DNA of 64,000 nt from an uncultured Clostridia bacterium (GCA_947303185.1 CAMYXF010000001.1:62001-126000), one strand, 5' to 3'; counted from the stretch's first letter, positions 48,179 to 57,902 are shown. Notes: a model not told the origin generated them from the letters alone. Numbers and translations are program-made.

Positions 48179-49594
48179 TCAGACATGACGGACTACTTCA
48201 AACCGCTGGAGACAGTATTTCTCGTTCGGCTTGATGCCGCCCTTCTGCATTGCGATCGCAACCTGGTAATCAACTGTATCAACACCTTCAAGATCAGGCA
48301 AAAGGAGGCCTCTCCTTCCGTCACGGGTAGATACGATAACGCCGTATTTCTTAACGTCCAACTGGTCTTTTGAATCTATGTCTTCAGCATCGCCAAGCAC
48401 GTCGACATTTATCTCAAGCATTGGTAATTCATCTTCGGTAATGGGATCAAATCTGGGGTCTCTCGTAGATGCGCTAATAGCGTTGTTTGCGATCTCCTGC
48501 GCGATCGAATCCGTAGTAGCACCTATCGTTCCTATACAGCCGCGTAGTCTTCCGAATTTATGTATCGATACGAATGCGCCTGCCTGTCTGTTGAGCAGTT
48601 CATCAGGTATGTTTTCGCCCTGTGCGACAAGACTGATATCTTTGGGAATATTTATCCTTCTGCGCTCTCTGATATATGTCTCAAGAGATAGCCTTGCGAG
48701 CCTTACGTATATATCAGAAGCAGACCTTTTGTCAGACAGTTCTTTTTCCTGTTTATCAAGGTAGTTATCAAGGAATCTTCTTTCGCCTGATTCGTCTTCA
48801 GGATAGAAAGTGATTATGCCGTAACCGACACCGGTTACATCCTCATGTGAAAGGACATTAGTCTTGACCTTCCTGCCGTCCCAGCAGCCCGCCATTATTA
48901 CAAACGAACGGTGTCCGCACTCAGCTGCTTTGTCGCAGAAATCTTCAGAGAAATCGAAAAGCTCATTAAATGCCGCGCGGCCCATTACATCCATAATGCG
49001 TTCATCGTATTCCGGACCTTCTTTTGCAAATCCGTACGGACCGTAATCCTGAAGCTTATGTGAAAGGTCACCGCTCGCAACGATGACGACTTTACGTCCT
49101 AATGTTTCTGCTGCTTCCTTGATGAACATTCCCAACTTGTAATGGTCAGTCAGAGGGAGCCCCGAAAGCCCGATGCGGACTATTTTTCCGTCTTTGTACT
49201 TGTTACGGATAAACCAGAGAGGGACCATCGTACCGTGGTCCAGTTCACTTTTCTCTTCACCAAGAATACCGCACGGAAAATCCTGATCGTCAGCGATCTC
49301 GCAGATCTTATCTACGAGGTCTTCGTCGTATTCTTCTGAAAAACTTACTTTGGATGCCCCGAACATCGCAAAAGAACCTTTTGCTTTCCTGCCGGGAGAT
49401 ATGTGGAAATAGTCGGCATACATGGTGGCATGCGGACTTGTAATTACAATTGTATCGGGACAAAGAGATGCAATCTCATCTGCAACTCTCTCATAAGAAG
49501 CGATGGTCTTTAAGACCTGTTTCTCTCCGCCCTTGCCTACTTCAGGCACTATTAAAGGCGGATGCGGGACCATAAACGAAGCCATTACCGACAT
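48179..49594 (-). CDS. Fused Memo-like / AMMECR1-like protein
   Basis: 471 residues. Residues ~1-270 are the Memo/extradiol-dioxygenase-like fold: SFMVPHPPLIVPEVGKGGEK at the start, ITSPHATMYADYFHI and VIVASGDLSHKLQDYGPYGF. Residues ~285-471 are AMMECR1: GAFVSIHKFGRLRGCIGTIG (LRGCIGT hallmark), FDPITEDELPMLEINVDVLG and GVIVSTRDGRRGLLLPDLEG. Together with the radical SAM enzyme downstream this is the whole AmmeMemoRadiSam triad in two genes. The start at 49594 has GAGG 8 bp upstream; the longer frame adds 8 residues without a site. Confidence 0.92.
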   Translation of the reverse strand: MSVMASFMVPHPPLIVPEVGKGGEKQVLKTIASYERVADEIASLCPDTIVITSPHATMYADYFHISPGRKAKGSFAMFGASKVSFSEEYDEDLVDKICEIADDQDFPCGILGEEKSELDHGTMVPLWFIRNKYKDGKIVRIGLSGLPLTDHYKLGMFIKEAAETLGRKVVIVASGDLSHKLQDYGPYGFAKEGPEYDERIMDVMGRAAFNELFDFSEDFCDKAAECGHRSFVIMAGCWDGRKVKTNVLSHEDVTGVGYGIITFYPEDESGERRFLDNYLDKQEKELSDKRSASDIYVRLARLSLETYIRERRRINIPKDISLVAQGENIPDELLNRQAGAFVSIHKFGRLRGCIGTIGATTDSIAQEIANNAISASTRDPRFDPITEDELPMLEINVDVLGDAEDIDSKDQLDVKKYGVIVSTRDGRRGLLLPDLEGVDTVDYQVAIAMQKGGIKPNEKYCLQRFEVVRHV

Positions 49595-49708
49595 ATTGTT
49601 ACCTCGCATATCTTTCAAGAGAAATAACTTCCTTCGAAAATTATATCAGATAACTGTCGGTGCCCGTTTGTTTATGATCCCGCACCATTAATTTGTTTTT
49701 TAGTTTAC

Positions 49709-52117
49709 TTATTCTTCGTAAATGTAGAAGTATGTGTCACCGTTAGCGTCAACTGCAAACTCTACGAAATCAGTGAGATAGAAGTCGTTATAGATATCAT
49801 CGATGCAGAAAGCATAGAGATAATCTGCTTCCTCAAGAAGAGCATATGTGAGCTCAAGAGAACCTGAAACTACATACTCAGCGCCTTCCCAGAGTGTCTC
49901 TTCATCACTGTCATCTACAAGAGATACTGAAGTGTAAAGAGGAACGATCTTATCGCCTGAGTTGATCTGCTTAACAGACTTAGCTGCAGCACCGCTGTCG
50001 TCGATACCATCCCAGGCACCTTCAACAACGATCGTGTAATCTTCTGTGTAGAGCTTGAATCTGAGGTTTGTCTCCTCACCGTTCAAGAGGATGGGTGAAG
50101 AATAAACTGTGTACTCGTCTGTGATTGCAACTACAGAGATAGAAAGATTCTGACCGTCAGGAAGTGAGAGCCAGTATCCGTCGAAGCCGTCTTCGAACTG
50201 ACCCTTATCCCAGTCGCAGTTGATATCAGTTGTCTCGCCGAGAAGGAGAGCATCGTTATCGATTACCTGATATACATATGCACTGACGGAAGCAGTACGG
50301 TCAACGCTCTTAGGTGTCAATGTGAATGAATAGATACCGTCATCGTCGATAACAGGAGCCTTAAGAAACTTGATGTAAGGGCTCTCGCCTGTCTGCTCGA
50401 TCTGATCTGCATAATCCCAGTGATTGTTATTTACTGAACGTGAACGGTAGCATCCGGAGTTGTCATCGTACTCCATGTTGGAACCGCCCTGCCAGCAGCT
50501 GTCGTCACTGAACCAGTAGTCATCATCGTATCCGAAATCATCATTGGATCCGCTGTAATCATATGAGTTGTAATCGCAAGAAGTGCTTGTCTGTACCCAG
50601 TTATCAGTGTTGTAGTCGTAAGCATAGTACTCGCCTGAATTCTGGTCATAGCAATACTGTGTATCGCCTTCGGTGAAATAGTAGCAGCCTGACTCCTCAT
50701 CACAGTATGTACCGTCATCATAGTTCTGGGACTCATCATAGTTGATGGCGCTGGAAAAATCCTGACGGTCAATGAATGAAGAATAAAATGGACTGATGCT
50801 GATGTCTTCCAAAACCTGAAGTTCTGTTGAACCCTGAACTGCCAAAGGATAGTAGATAGAAAGACCACAGCAGCCTGAATGTGTTGAACCTACCTTGTTG
50901 TAAACAACAGCAGCCTCAACTGCAGCAGCTAATTCTGATGCATCAGCATAATCGCCGCATGCATATGCAAGTCCTGTCAGGTCAACCATGTTTGTATAAC
51001 CTTCAGATCTGTTGTTGCCGCCGAAGTTATCAGCTGTCTCGATATTACGGATAACGTTTGTAAGAACAGTAGTATCCTCTGTTGCATCATACATGCCCTT
51101 TGCAAATACGTTAAATGCTTCTACTACCGCATTGATCTTATCAAGGTCGATAACAGACAATGTTGCATCCTGCTCCTCGCCTGTCTGTCTGCAGGATTCA
51201 TAGAATCCGTCAGCAATTGCCTCACCGAGTTCAGCACCGTTTGCTCCCGGATTATCTGCAAGATAATTGCCGATCACAGTGTAATCCCAGCCGTTACCGG
51301 GCTCTGTTTCCTGTGAACCGATCATGTAGCGTGAATAAGAAGCAAGAATGTTAGCAGTCTCAACAGTACCCATAAGACATGCATCAAAACCGATAAACTC
51401 GAAACGGTCTGTCATGCTCTCGAAAACTGTATAAAGAGCGCTGTCAATCTCACGGATGCTCAAAGAATCATTGTCATTGAGCTCATCGAAGCATACACCC
51501 GAAATGCTTCCGCCGCCGTGATTCCAGAAGATAACGCCCATGTGCTCAGCGGGATATTCCTGAACACCCCACTTAAGAAAATCTGCAAGAGTTGCAGGAT
51601 CACCCATGTTGCGTGCCTCAAACTCGTCCAAAGCAACTACATCATTATCCTGGATAATGTAACGGCCCGAACCGCTTGTAATGTAGTTGTTCTGCCACTG
51701 GGAAGTACCGCCAGTCTGGACAACAAAACGGACCTTATCTGATGATGCAGCAGCACACATCTCCTCAAGGTCGCCTGTGCCGGCGCCGCCGTCTGACTCA
51801 AGATCAGTACCGCAGAGATATACGAAAATAGTCCAGCTGCCATCATTTGCCATAGCTGTCTCAGAAGATTCAGGTCTGGTGATACTTACACTTCCTGATT
51901 CCTGATCTACGGACATCTGCATTGAAGAAGCAGATCTTACAGAGCCGCCGTTGCCGCTGTTACCGGCGTTGCTACCCGTCTCGTCGGTCTCATCGTCTTC
52001 CTCGTACTCATAACCGTCGTCTTCGTAGTCATAGTCTTCATCCAGGTCGCAGGCAGTAAAACACGTCATTGTAAGACCTGCTGCCAGGATAGAAGCCAAT
52101 ACTTTTTTGAACTTCAT
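49709..52117 (-). CDS. C11-family (clostripain-like) peptidase lipoprotein
   Basis: 802 residues. Lipobox LTMTCFTAC (Cys23), then an acidic Asp/Glu/Tyr-rich stretch (~24-45). C11 core: WTIFVYLCGTDLESDGGAGT, MGVIFWNHGGGSISGVCF (catalytic His) and FEFIGFDACLMGTVETANIL (catalytic Cys). Residues ~450-565 are a low-complexity Tyr/Asp/Ser/Gly tract. The C-terminal ~240 residues are beta-rich (IDCNWDKGQ-type strands; VYVYQVI, YIVV) and may bind substrate. Clostripains cut after Arg/Lys and are often activated by internal cleavage. The lipid anchor places it at the cell surface. Confidence 0.9.
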   Translation of the reverse strand: MKFKKVLASILAAGLTMTCFTACDLDEDYDYEDDGYEYEEDDETDETGSNAGNSGNGGSVRSASSMQMSVDQESGSVSITRPESSETAMANDGSWTIFVYLCGTDLESDGGAGTGDLEEMCAAASSDKVRFVVQTGGTSQWQNNYITSGSGRYIIQDNDVVALDEFEARNMGDPATLADFLKWGVQEYPAEHMGVIFWNHGGGSISGVCFDELNDNDSLSIREIDSALYTVFESMTDRFEFIGFDACLMGTVETANILASYSRYMIGSQETEPGNGWDYTVIGNYLADNPGANGAELGEAIADGFYESCRQTGEEQDATLSVIDLDKINAVVEAFNVFAKGMYDATEDTTVLTNVIRNIETADNFGGNNRSEGYTNMVDLTGLAYACGDYADASELAAAVEAAVVYNKVGSTHSGCCGLSIYYPLAVQGSTELQVLEDISISPFYSSFIDRQDFSSAINYDESQNYDDGTYCDEESGCYYFTEGDTQYCYDQNSGEYYAYDYNTDNWVQTSTSCDYNSYDYSGSNDDFGYDDDYWFSDDSCWQGGSNMEYDDNSGCYRSRSVNNNHWDYADQIEQTGESPYIKFLKAPVIDDDGIYSFTLTPKSVDRTASVSAYVYQVIDNDALLLGETTDINCDWDKGQFEDGFDGYWLSLPDGQNLSISVVAITDEYTVYSSPILLNGEETNLRFKLYTEDYTIVVEGAWDGIDDSGAAAKSVKQINSGDKIVPLYTSVSLVDDSDEETLWEGAEYVVSGSLELTYALLEEADYLYAFCIDDIYNDFYLTDFVEFAVDANGDTYFYIYEE

Positions 52118-52189
52118 AATAGAACCTCCCTTTAAAATGCTGTTCTAATACTACTCAAAAAAGTCCAAACCGCAAGACAAAAAACAAAA

Positions 52190-54082
52190 TTATTTGCTTA
52201 TTTTCTTCATGCATCTCATTGCATTGAGAATAGCGATTATGAGAACTCCGACATCACCGAATACTGCGATCCACATATTTGCGATACCGAAAGCACCAAG
52301 AATAAGGATCACGGCCTTAACGCCGAGAGCGAAGATAATGTTCTCCCAGACGATTCTCATCGTCTTTCTTGCGATCTTCATTGCATCTGCAATCTTGGAC
52401 GGCTTGTCATCCATGAGGACTACATCGGCAGATTCGATTGCAGCATCAGAACCCATTGCGCCCATTGCGATTCCGCAGTCTGCACGCATGAGAACCGGCG
52501 CATCGTTAATGCCGTCACCGACGAATGCAAGTCTGCCATTTTCAGTTGCAAGAAGCTCTTCAACTTTGGAGACTTTGTCAGCCGGAAGGAGTTCAGCAAA
52601 GAAACCCGTAAGTCCGAGCTTTTCAGCAACGTTTTCAGCTACGCTCTTCTTATCGCCCGTAAGCATTACAAGACGCTTAACTCCGGCTGCTTTGAGTTCC
52701 TTGATTGCAGAAGCGGAATCTTCCTTGATCTGGTCGTTGATTATGATATGTCCCAGATATTCGACGTCACCGTCTGCTTCTCTTGCAACATGAATTATCG
52801 TTCCTGTCAGATGGCAGTCGTGCCACTTAGCGCCGCACATATCCATGAGCTGGCCATTGCCGCAATAGTATGTCTTACCGTCAACAACAGCCTTTACGCC
52901 CTTGCCTGCGATCTCATTTACATCTCCAATAAGAGACTTATCAATATGGCCTTCGTGAGCCCTTACGATAGACTGTGCGACAGGGTGGCTCGAGAAGCTC
53001 TCGCAGCATGCAGCGATATCCTTTAATTCAGCTACACTTACAATGTTTGGATGTACGTCATCGACTTCGAAAACGCCCTTTGTAAGCGTACCTGTCTTAT
53101 CGAAAACAACAGTGTCTATCTTGGACAATACTTCCATGTATCCGGCACCCTTGATGAGAATTCCGTCCTTGGATGCTCCGCCGATACCGCCAAAGAAAGA
53201 CAACGGTACAGATACTACAAGTGCACAGGGGCAGGAAACTACAAGGAATACACAAGCTCTCGTAAGCCATTCCTTCCAGATCTCCCAGTTTCCAATTCCC
53301 AGGAAAAGCGGCGGAATAACTGCAAGAAGCAAAGCAGCAATTACCACTGCAGGTGTGTAATATCTTGCAAACTTGGTAATGAAATTCTCAACTTTTGCTT
53401 TCTTGTCAGAAGCATTCTCGACAAGTTCCAGAATCTTCGATACTGTGCTCTGTCCGAATGTGGATGTTGTTCTTACTTTAATTACTCCCGTAAGGTTCAA
53501 AGTACCCGAGATAACGTTATCACTGAAAGCCTTATCAACAGGCGCGGATTCACCCGTCAATGCCGCCTGGTTTACAGAGCTCTCACCTTCAATGATCACA
53601 CCGTCGAGCGGGATCTTTTCGCCGGGCTTAACGATGATTGTCTCGCCTACTTCTACTTCTTCGGGAGATACTTCTATTTCTTCTCCGTCCCTTATTACAG
53701 TTGCACTGTCAGGTCTGATGTCCATAAGCTTTGCAATTGACTTTCTCGATCTGCCGACAGCAATGCTTTGGAATAATTCTCCAACCTGGTAAAAAAGCAT
53801 TACGAAAGATGCTTCAGGATATTCACCTGTGCCGAATGCACCGATCGTTGCTACCATCATGAGGAATTTCTCATCGAATATCTGTCCGTGAATGAGATTG
53901 ACGAATGCAGTCTTAAGAACATCGTAACCTGCGATTACGTAAGGAATGGCATAAAGTACAAGTTCAGCCCACCAGGGAAGTTCGATAAAGCGCAGTGTTA
54001 CTGCTATCACCGCCAGTAATGCAATGGCAATGATTATTCTTATCGTCATCTTTTTCTGTTTTTTGGTGAGCTTGTACTTCAT
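52190..54082 (-). CDS. cadA: Heavy-metal P1B-type ATPase (Zn/Cd class)
   Basis: 630 residues. CPC metal site in VVSCPCALVVSVPLSFFGG, phosphorylation motif VVFDKTGTLTKGVFEVDD, HP motif in CESFSSHPVAQS, and GDGINDAPVLMRADCGIAMG. Length is that of CadA/ZntA without an N-terminal metal-binding domain; that domain is the separate 72-residue HMA gene upstream. P1B-2 ATPases export Zn, Cd or Pb. GGAGATAAGACC precedes the ATG. Third gene of the ArsR-HMA-ATPase operon with a clear promoter and operator at 54729-54792. Confidence 0.92.
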   Translation of the reverse strand: MKYKLTKKQKKMTIRIIIAIALLAVIAVTLRFIELPWWAELVLYAIPYVIAGYDVLKTAFVNLIHGQIFDEKFLMMVATIGAFGTGEYPEASFVMLFYQVGELFQSIAVGRSRKSIAKLMDIRPDSATVIRDGEEIEVSPEEVEVGETIIVKPGEKIPLDGVIIEGESSVNQAALTGESAPVDKAFSDNVISGTLNLTGVIKVRTTSTFGQSTVSKILELVENASDKKAKVENFITKFARYYTPAVVIAALLLAVIPPLFLGIGNWEIWKEWLTRACVFLVVSCPCALVVSVPLSFFGGIGGASKDGILIKGAGYMEVLSKIDTVVFDKTGTLTKGVFEVDDVHPNIVSVAELKDIAACCESFSSHPVAQSIVRAHEGHIDKSLIGDVNEIAGKGVKAVVDGKTYYCGNGQLMDMCGAKWHDCHLTGTIIHVAREADGDVEYLGHIIINDQIKEDSASAIKELKAAGVKRLVMLTGDKKSVAENVAEKLGLTGFFAELLPADKVSKVEELLATENGRLAFVGDGINDAPVLMRADCGIAMGAMGSDAAIESADVVLMDDKPSKIADAMKIARKTMRIVWENIIFALGVKAVILILGAFGIANMWIAVFGDVGVLIIAILNAMRCMKKISK

Positions 54083-54135
54083 GGTCTTATCTCCAAATAA
54101 AAGGATGCCGTATCATTTGAGCATCCCTTCTGTGA

Positions 54136-54354
54136 TTAAAATAATACGGTGCAGTCAGGTTCTACTTTGGCGATTGCTTTAACGGCGAGTTTTACGATCT
54201 TGTCAAATTCGGCATCGTCTGCTTCCAAAGTCATCTTCTGCTTAATGAAATTAACTTCGCAGTTCTGTACTCCCGGAATCTTGAGGATAGCTTCCTGCAT
54301 CTTCATGGCGCAATTAGCGCAATCGAGATCTTCCAATTCAAATGTCTTTTTCAT
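54136..54354 (-). CDS. HMA-domain metal-binding protein
   Basis: 72 residues: LEDLDCANCAMKMQEAILKI with the CxxC copper/zinc-binding motif in the DLDCANC form typical of CadA N-terminal domains, then a ferredoxin-like fold to the end (KMTLEADDAEFDKIVKLAVK). It appears to be the detached N-terminal domain of the downstream ATPase. AAAGGAG lies 8 bp before the ATG. It delivers or senses metal for the pump (inference). Confidence 0.9.
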   Translation of the reverse strand: MKKTFELEDLDCANCAMKMQEAILKIPGVQNCEVNFIKQKMTLEADDAEFDKIVKLAVKAIAKVEPDCTVLF

Positions 54355-54375
54355 ATGTATACTCCTTTTAATTTA

Positions 54376-54705
54376 TTATTCAGTAAGGTGTTCGTAGCCC
54401 TGGGCGATGATCGACTTAACGTGTTCATCTGCAAGGCGGTAATAAATAGTCTTTCCTTCTCTTCTGCTCTCAACAAGGTTAGCTGCCTTGAGGACCTTGA
54501 GCTGATGAGAGATTGCAGACTGGGTCATGCCGAGAAGATCAGCTATCGCACATACACACATCTCATCTTCATAAAGCGCGTACATGATCTTGATTCGTGT
54601 GGTATCACCGAAGATCTTGAAAAGATCGCCCAAGTCCTGTAACAGTTCATCTGAAGGCATATCAGCCTTTATATGTTTCAGTAAAGCCGCGTGATCGTGT
54701 GCCAT
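54376..54705 (-). CDS. ArsR/SmtB-family metal-responsive repressor
   Basis: 109 residues. Winged helix-turn-helix with FKIFGDTTRIKIMYALYEDE and MTQSAISHQLKVLKAANLVE (recognition helix). Both metal sites of the family are visible: the alpha3 Cys pair (EMCVCAI, Cys50 and Cys52, as in CadC) and the alpha5 pattern DxH-x10-HxxE (Asp93, His95, His106, Glu109, as in CzrA). So it can bind Cd/Pb and Zn. The start at 54705 follows AAGGAG with 8-9 bp spacing; longer frames run over the promoter. It represses its own operon until metal rises (established for the family; here by context). Confidence 0.92.
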   Translation of the reverse strand: MAHDHAALLKHIKADMPSDELLQDLGDLFKIFGDTTRIKIMYALYEDEMCVCAIADLLGMTQSAISHQLKVLKAANLVESRREGKTIYYRLADEHVKSIIAQGYEHLTE

Positions 54706-54728
54706 TTTTGCTTCTCCTTCCGGTTTAT

Positions 54729-54750
54729 CATATGAATGATTGCTCATATG
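54729..54750 (-). promoter_or_regulatory. ArsR-type operator
   Basis: Perfect palindrome CATATGA-N8-TCATATG, 24 bp upstream of the repressor start and just downstream of the -10 element. It resembles SmtB/CzrA operators (ATATGAAC/GTTCATAT). A second imperfect palindrome, TGTTCAttTGAGCA, lies at 54749-54762. Confidence 0.7.
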
Positions 54751-54763
54751 TTCATTTGAGCAA

Positions 54764-54792
54764 ATAATATCACAGCACTTTTCAGGTGTCAA
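54764..54792 (-). promoter_or_regulatory. Consensus promoter of the Zn/Cd efflux operon
   Basis: On the minus strand TTGACA (54787-54792), 17-bp spacer, TATTAT (54764-54769). The operator at 54729-54750 lies downstream of the -10 element, near or just past the expected start of transcription, so a bound repressor would block initiation or escape. Confidence 0.8.
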
Positions 54793-54871
54793 CTCCCGCC
54801 CTCTCACCCTCAAAATCCCTAAAATAATGGGTTTTATGCAAAAAAAATATCTCAAAAACCCTCAAATTCTC

Positions 54872-54900
54872 TTGTTTTTAATGTCAAAGAACTTTATAAT
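54872..54900 (+). promoter_or_regulatory. Promoter of the HU gene
   Basis: TTGTTT (54872-54877), 17-bp spacer, perfect TATAAT (54895-54900). It lies 69 bp before the start codon. Confidence 0.75.
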
Positions 54901-54969
54901 ATCGGCATTGTCGGTGGCTAAAGCCCTTTCCGACAAAGTATTTAACCCATATTCAGGGAGGATTTAATA

Positions 54970-55269
54970 ATGAACAGAACAGAATTAGTTGATGCAATCG
55001 CTGTTAAGGCTGACATCTCCAAGAAGGATGCTGACGCTGCAGTTAAGGCTTTCATCGAAGTAGTATCTGATGAGCTTCAGAACAAGGGTAAGGTTCAGCT
55101 CGTTGGTTTCGGTACTTTCGAGACATCCGAGAGAGCTGCTAGAACAGGCCGCAACCCTCAGACTGGTGCAGCTACAAAGATCAAGGCTTGCACAGCTCCT
55201 AAGTTCAAGGCTGGTAAGGCACTCAAGGATAAGGTTAACACAAAGCCTTCTAAGAAGTGCAAGAAGTAA
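54970..55269 (+). CDS. hup: HU-family DNA-binding protein
   Basis: 99 residues: [20 protein letters not shown], the DNA-binding arm [25 protein letters not shown] and a lysine-rich C-tail (KCKK). HU coats and bends DNA as a dimer. The strong GGGAGG Shine-Dalgarno, consensus promoter and terminator, with codons dominated by a few preferred triplets, point to high expression. Confidence 0.96.
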   Translation: MNRTELVDAIAVKADISKKDADAAVKAFIEVVSDELQNKGKVQLVGFGTFETSERAARTGRNPQTGAATKIKACTAPKFKAGKALKDKVNTKPSKKCKK

Positions 55270-55296
55270 TCTTATATCAACTGATTATGCTAATAG

Positions 55297-55330
55297 AAGA
55301 GGTTGTCGATTAAGACAACCTCTTTTATTT
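55297..55330 (+). terminator. Terminator of the HU gene
   Basis: 11-bp perfect stem AAGAGGTTGTC (55297-55307) with GACAACCTCTT (55314-55324), 6-nt loop, then TTTATTTT. It also serves the convergent CPBP gene on the minus strand. Confidence 0.9.
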
Positions 55331-55351
55331 TCGCTATATTTTCAAGCTGTA

Positions 55352-56599
55352 TTATATTCCGCTGAACTTGAATATCGTTGCCAGTATATCCGGCATGTAA
55401 CTGTATACGAAAAGCAAAAGCGCAAATGAGAAGAATATCCACATCTCAAGGCTGTGTGTCATTTTATGCAAAATGGCCTTTCTTGCAGGTTCACCCGGCA
55501 TTGCTACAAGCTTAAACTTCTTGCGCTTTACGATAAGCATGATGAATCCTACTATCTGGAAACTGATAAGGATTCCAAGCCAGAGCAAAAGCAATCCGAG
55601 CAGAGGCAGCATGTGCTTCATGATATAGGCATCATCAATATCAGGATTTATGTTCCCTGTCTCCATATCAAATCCCATACTCTTCAGCAATGCATTAAGC
55701 AGTTCGACCGTAACGGTTGATGTTACGAGATTCATGCTCGCGTGCATGATCATGGTATAGATTATGTTACCCGTTCTTATGTATACGAACGCGAATAAAA
55801 CACCGATAAAGAATGCAAAGAAAAACTGCTGGAAATTGCCGTGCCAAAGACCGAACATGATGCCCGACATTGCGCAGCTGATAAATTCGCCGTGACGGAT
55901 GGTCCTGTCGATAAGGAATTTTCTGAAAAGAAGCTCCTCAAATATTGCAGGCAGTATTCCGATTGAAATGATCCTTACGATCGTACCTGATGAGAATATG
56001 AGGTCGCTGCTCAATGAAGCTGCCGCATCTTCGCTGTCAGCACCCAGTGAACCGATAGTGGTCAGGACAAGATGAACCGGCATTCCCATGACAGATCCGA
56101 CCTGTGTAAGTCCGTACATCATCATTATGAGAAGCAGCAACTGCCCAATTTTCATGGGTCTCTTCTCTATCTTGGTAACCGGGAGCTTTCTGAGTGCCAA
56201 TGTAAGAACGGTAGTTCCGATTACACAAACGTTGATTGAATTAAGAATGATGTAGATCGTCGCATAGTGCGCTGAATAAAAATCAAACCAGAAAATGTTC
56301 ATCAGTACCGATACAAGCTTGATTACAAAGACAAAACACCATCCGAAGATAGCGTATCTGACTGCGATCGCGCCAAGCATCTCTTCGATCGTATCCGTAC
56401 TCGTATAAAACTGGGTAAGGATCAGGAGCACCGCAAGAAGCGGCAATGCGGCGGCTGCAACAAAAGGTACGCCACAGGACATAGCATCCAGACCGAACAT
56501 TATTCCGTTTGTACTTGTAAGGGTCAATAGCGCAGCAGATATCACGACCAGCACGATTGCCGCAACGGATAAGCCCCTGCGCATAGCTTTATCTTCCAT
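55352..56599 (-). CDS. CPBP-family intramembrane metalloprotease
   Basis: 415 residues with about ten helices. Catalytic motifs: PAIFEELLFRKFLID (EExxxR), SGIMFGLWHGNFQQFFFAFF (FxxxH) and MIMHASMNLVTSTVT (HxxxN/S). Longer than the 7922-8890 paralogue by ~90 residues, with extra helices at the N-end. Function unknown; members process peptides or act as resistance or scaffold proteins. It stands alone between HU and buk. Confidence 0.88.
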   Translation of the reverse strand: MEDKAMRRGLSVAAIVLVVISAALLTLTSTNGIMFGLDAMSCGVPFVAAAALPLLAVLLILTQFYTSTDTIEEMLGAIAVRYAIFGWCFVFVIKLVSVLMNIFWFDFYSAHYATIYIILNSINVCVIGTTVLTLALRKLPVTKIEKRPMKIGQLLLLIMMMYGLTQVGSVMGMPVHLVLTTIGSLGADSEDAAASLSSDLIFSSGTIVRIISIGILPAIFEELLFRKFLIDRTIRHGEFISCAMSGIMFGLWHGNFQQFFFAFFIGVLFAFVYIRTGNIIYTMIMHASMNLVTSTVTVELLNALLKSMGFDMETGNINPDIDDAYIMKHMLPLLGLLLLWLGILISFQIVGFIMLIVKRKKFKLVAMPGEPARKAILHKMTHSLEMWIFFSFALLLFVYSYMPDILATIFKFSGI

Positions 56600-56777
56600 A
56601 TTATCCTCCCTGTCAGGCCTTAAAAACCTGTTCCGAAGGCTATTATACTCAAAATATCTTTACTGTTCAGTAAAAAGCAGCGGATTTTTATTGAATTTAG
56701 GCTAATGTTTGGAATGCTTTTCAGACAATTTGCGTGTATACTGTCGTAGTTATCTTTAAGAAAAGAGGGAAATTTTT

Positions 56778-57890
56778 ATGTCAGATTCAAAAGTTTACAG
56801 GATATTCGTAGTAAATCCTGGCAGCACGTCAACCAAAGTAGAGTTTTTCGAGAACGAAAAAAGCGTACTCGAAGGCAACGTATTCCATGATTCAGCGATT
56901 CTAAAGAATTTCCCCACCATTAACGACCAGCTGGATTACCGTATGGAATATGTAATGAAGTGGCTAAAAGATAACAACATTGACCTAACAGGCATTGATG
57001 CCATCGTCGGAAGAGGCGGCGCATGCTACCCCATCGAAGGCGGCACATACGAAGTAGACGACAGACTCATTAACGACGTCCGTGAAGCAAAGGGCGGCGT
57101 ATATCACTCAAGTATGCTCGGCGTACAGATGGCAAAAAGACTCCACGACGAATTCGGCGGAAGACTTCTCATGGTAGACCCGATCGTCGTTGACGAGTAT
57201 CAGGATGTCGCAAGAATCACAGGCGTTAAGGGCATATACAGAACATCTGCTACTCACGCTCTCAACCTCAGAGCAACAGCTCACAAGTATGCAAAGAGCG
57301 TCGGCAAGAAATACAACGAGATGAACCTCATCGTATGCCACATCGACGGCGGCATCACGATCACGGCACATAAGCACGGCAGAATGATCGATGCCAATGA
57401 CGGAAGCGGCGGAGACGGCCCGATGACTCCTACAAGAATGGGAACAATGGCTATCACAGATGTTCTCACTAAGTTATACGACAGACCTAAGGAAGAGATC
57501 AGAAGCCTCTGCCTTGCAACAGGCGGTCTCTCCTCATGGTTCGGCACATCCAACTCAGATACCATCCACGAGATGGTTGAAGCAGGCGATCCCAAGGCAC
57601 AGCTTATCTGGAATGCAATGATCTATCAGATCACAAAGTGGATCGGCTCCATGGCATGCGTTCTTCACGGAGAAGTTGACGGCATCGTTCTTACTGGCGG
57701 TCTCATGCGTTTCCAGGATGTTCTTGACGGCATCACCGAAGCATGCGGCTGGATCGCACCTATCGCCTCCTACCCCGGCGAGCTTGAGCACGAAGCTATG
57801 AGAGCTGCTGCATTGAGAGTTTTAAGAGGCGACGAACAGGCAAAGACATATCCGGGCAAGCCGAGATTTGAAGGATTCGATTTTCTTTAA
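56778..57890 (+). CDS. buk: Butyrate kinase
   Basis: 370 residues, the normal length. ASKHA-fold kinase: VNPGSTSTKVEFFENEKSVL (phosphate-binding loop), VGRGGACYPIEGGTYEVDD (the Buk hallmark), CHIDGGITITAHKHGRMID, and GDGPMTPTRMG. It makes butyrate and ATP from butyryl-phosphate and ADP, the last step of butyrate fermentation in some Clostridia. 12 nt separate it from the pta gene downstream. The start follows AGAGGG. Confidence 0.95.
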   Translation: MSDSKVYRIFVVNPGSTSTKVEFFENEKSVLEGNVFHDSAILKNFPTINDQLDYRMEYVMKWLKDNNIDLTGIDAIVGRGGACYPIEGGTYEVDDRLINDVREAKGGVYHSSMLGVQMAKRLHDEFGGRLLMVDPIVVDEYQDVARITGVKGIYRTSATHALNLRATAHKYAKSVGKKYNEMNLIVCHIDGGITITAHKHGRMIDANDGSGGDGPMTPTRMGTMAITDVLTKLYDRPKEEIRSLCLATGGLSSWFGTSNSDTIHEMVEAGDPKAQLIWNAMIYQITKWIGSMACVLHGEVDGIVLTGGLMRFQDVLDGITEACGWIAPIASYPGELEHEAMRAAALRVLRGDEQAKTYPGKPRFEGFDFL

Positions 57891-57902
57891 GGAGACATGC
57901 AT

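Noticed and set aside
53043..53740. Plus-strand frames across the P-type ATPase
   Set aside because: The ATPase frame carries all family motifs; these are antisense shadows.
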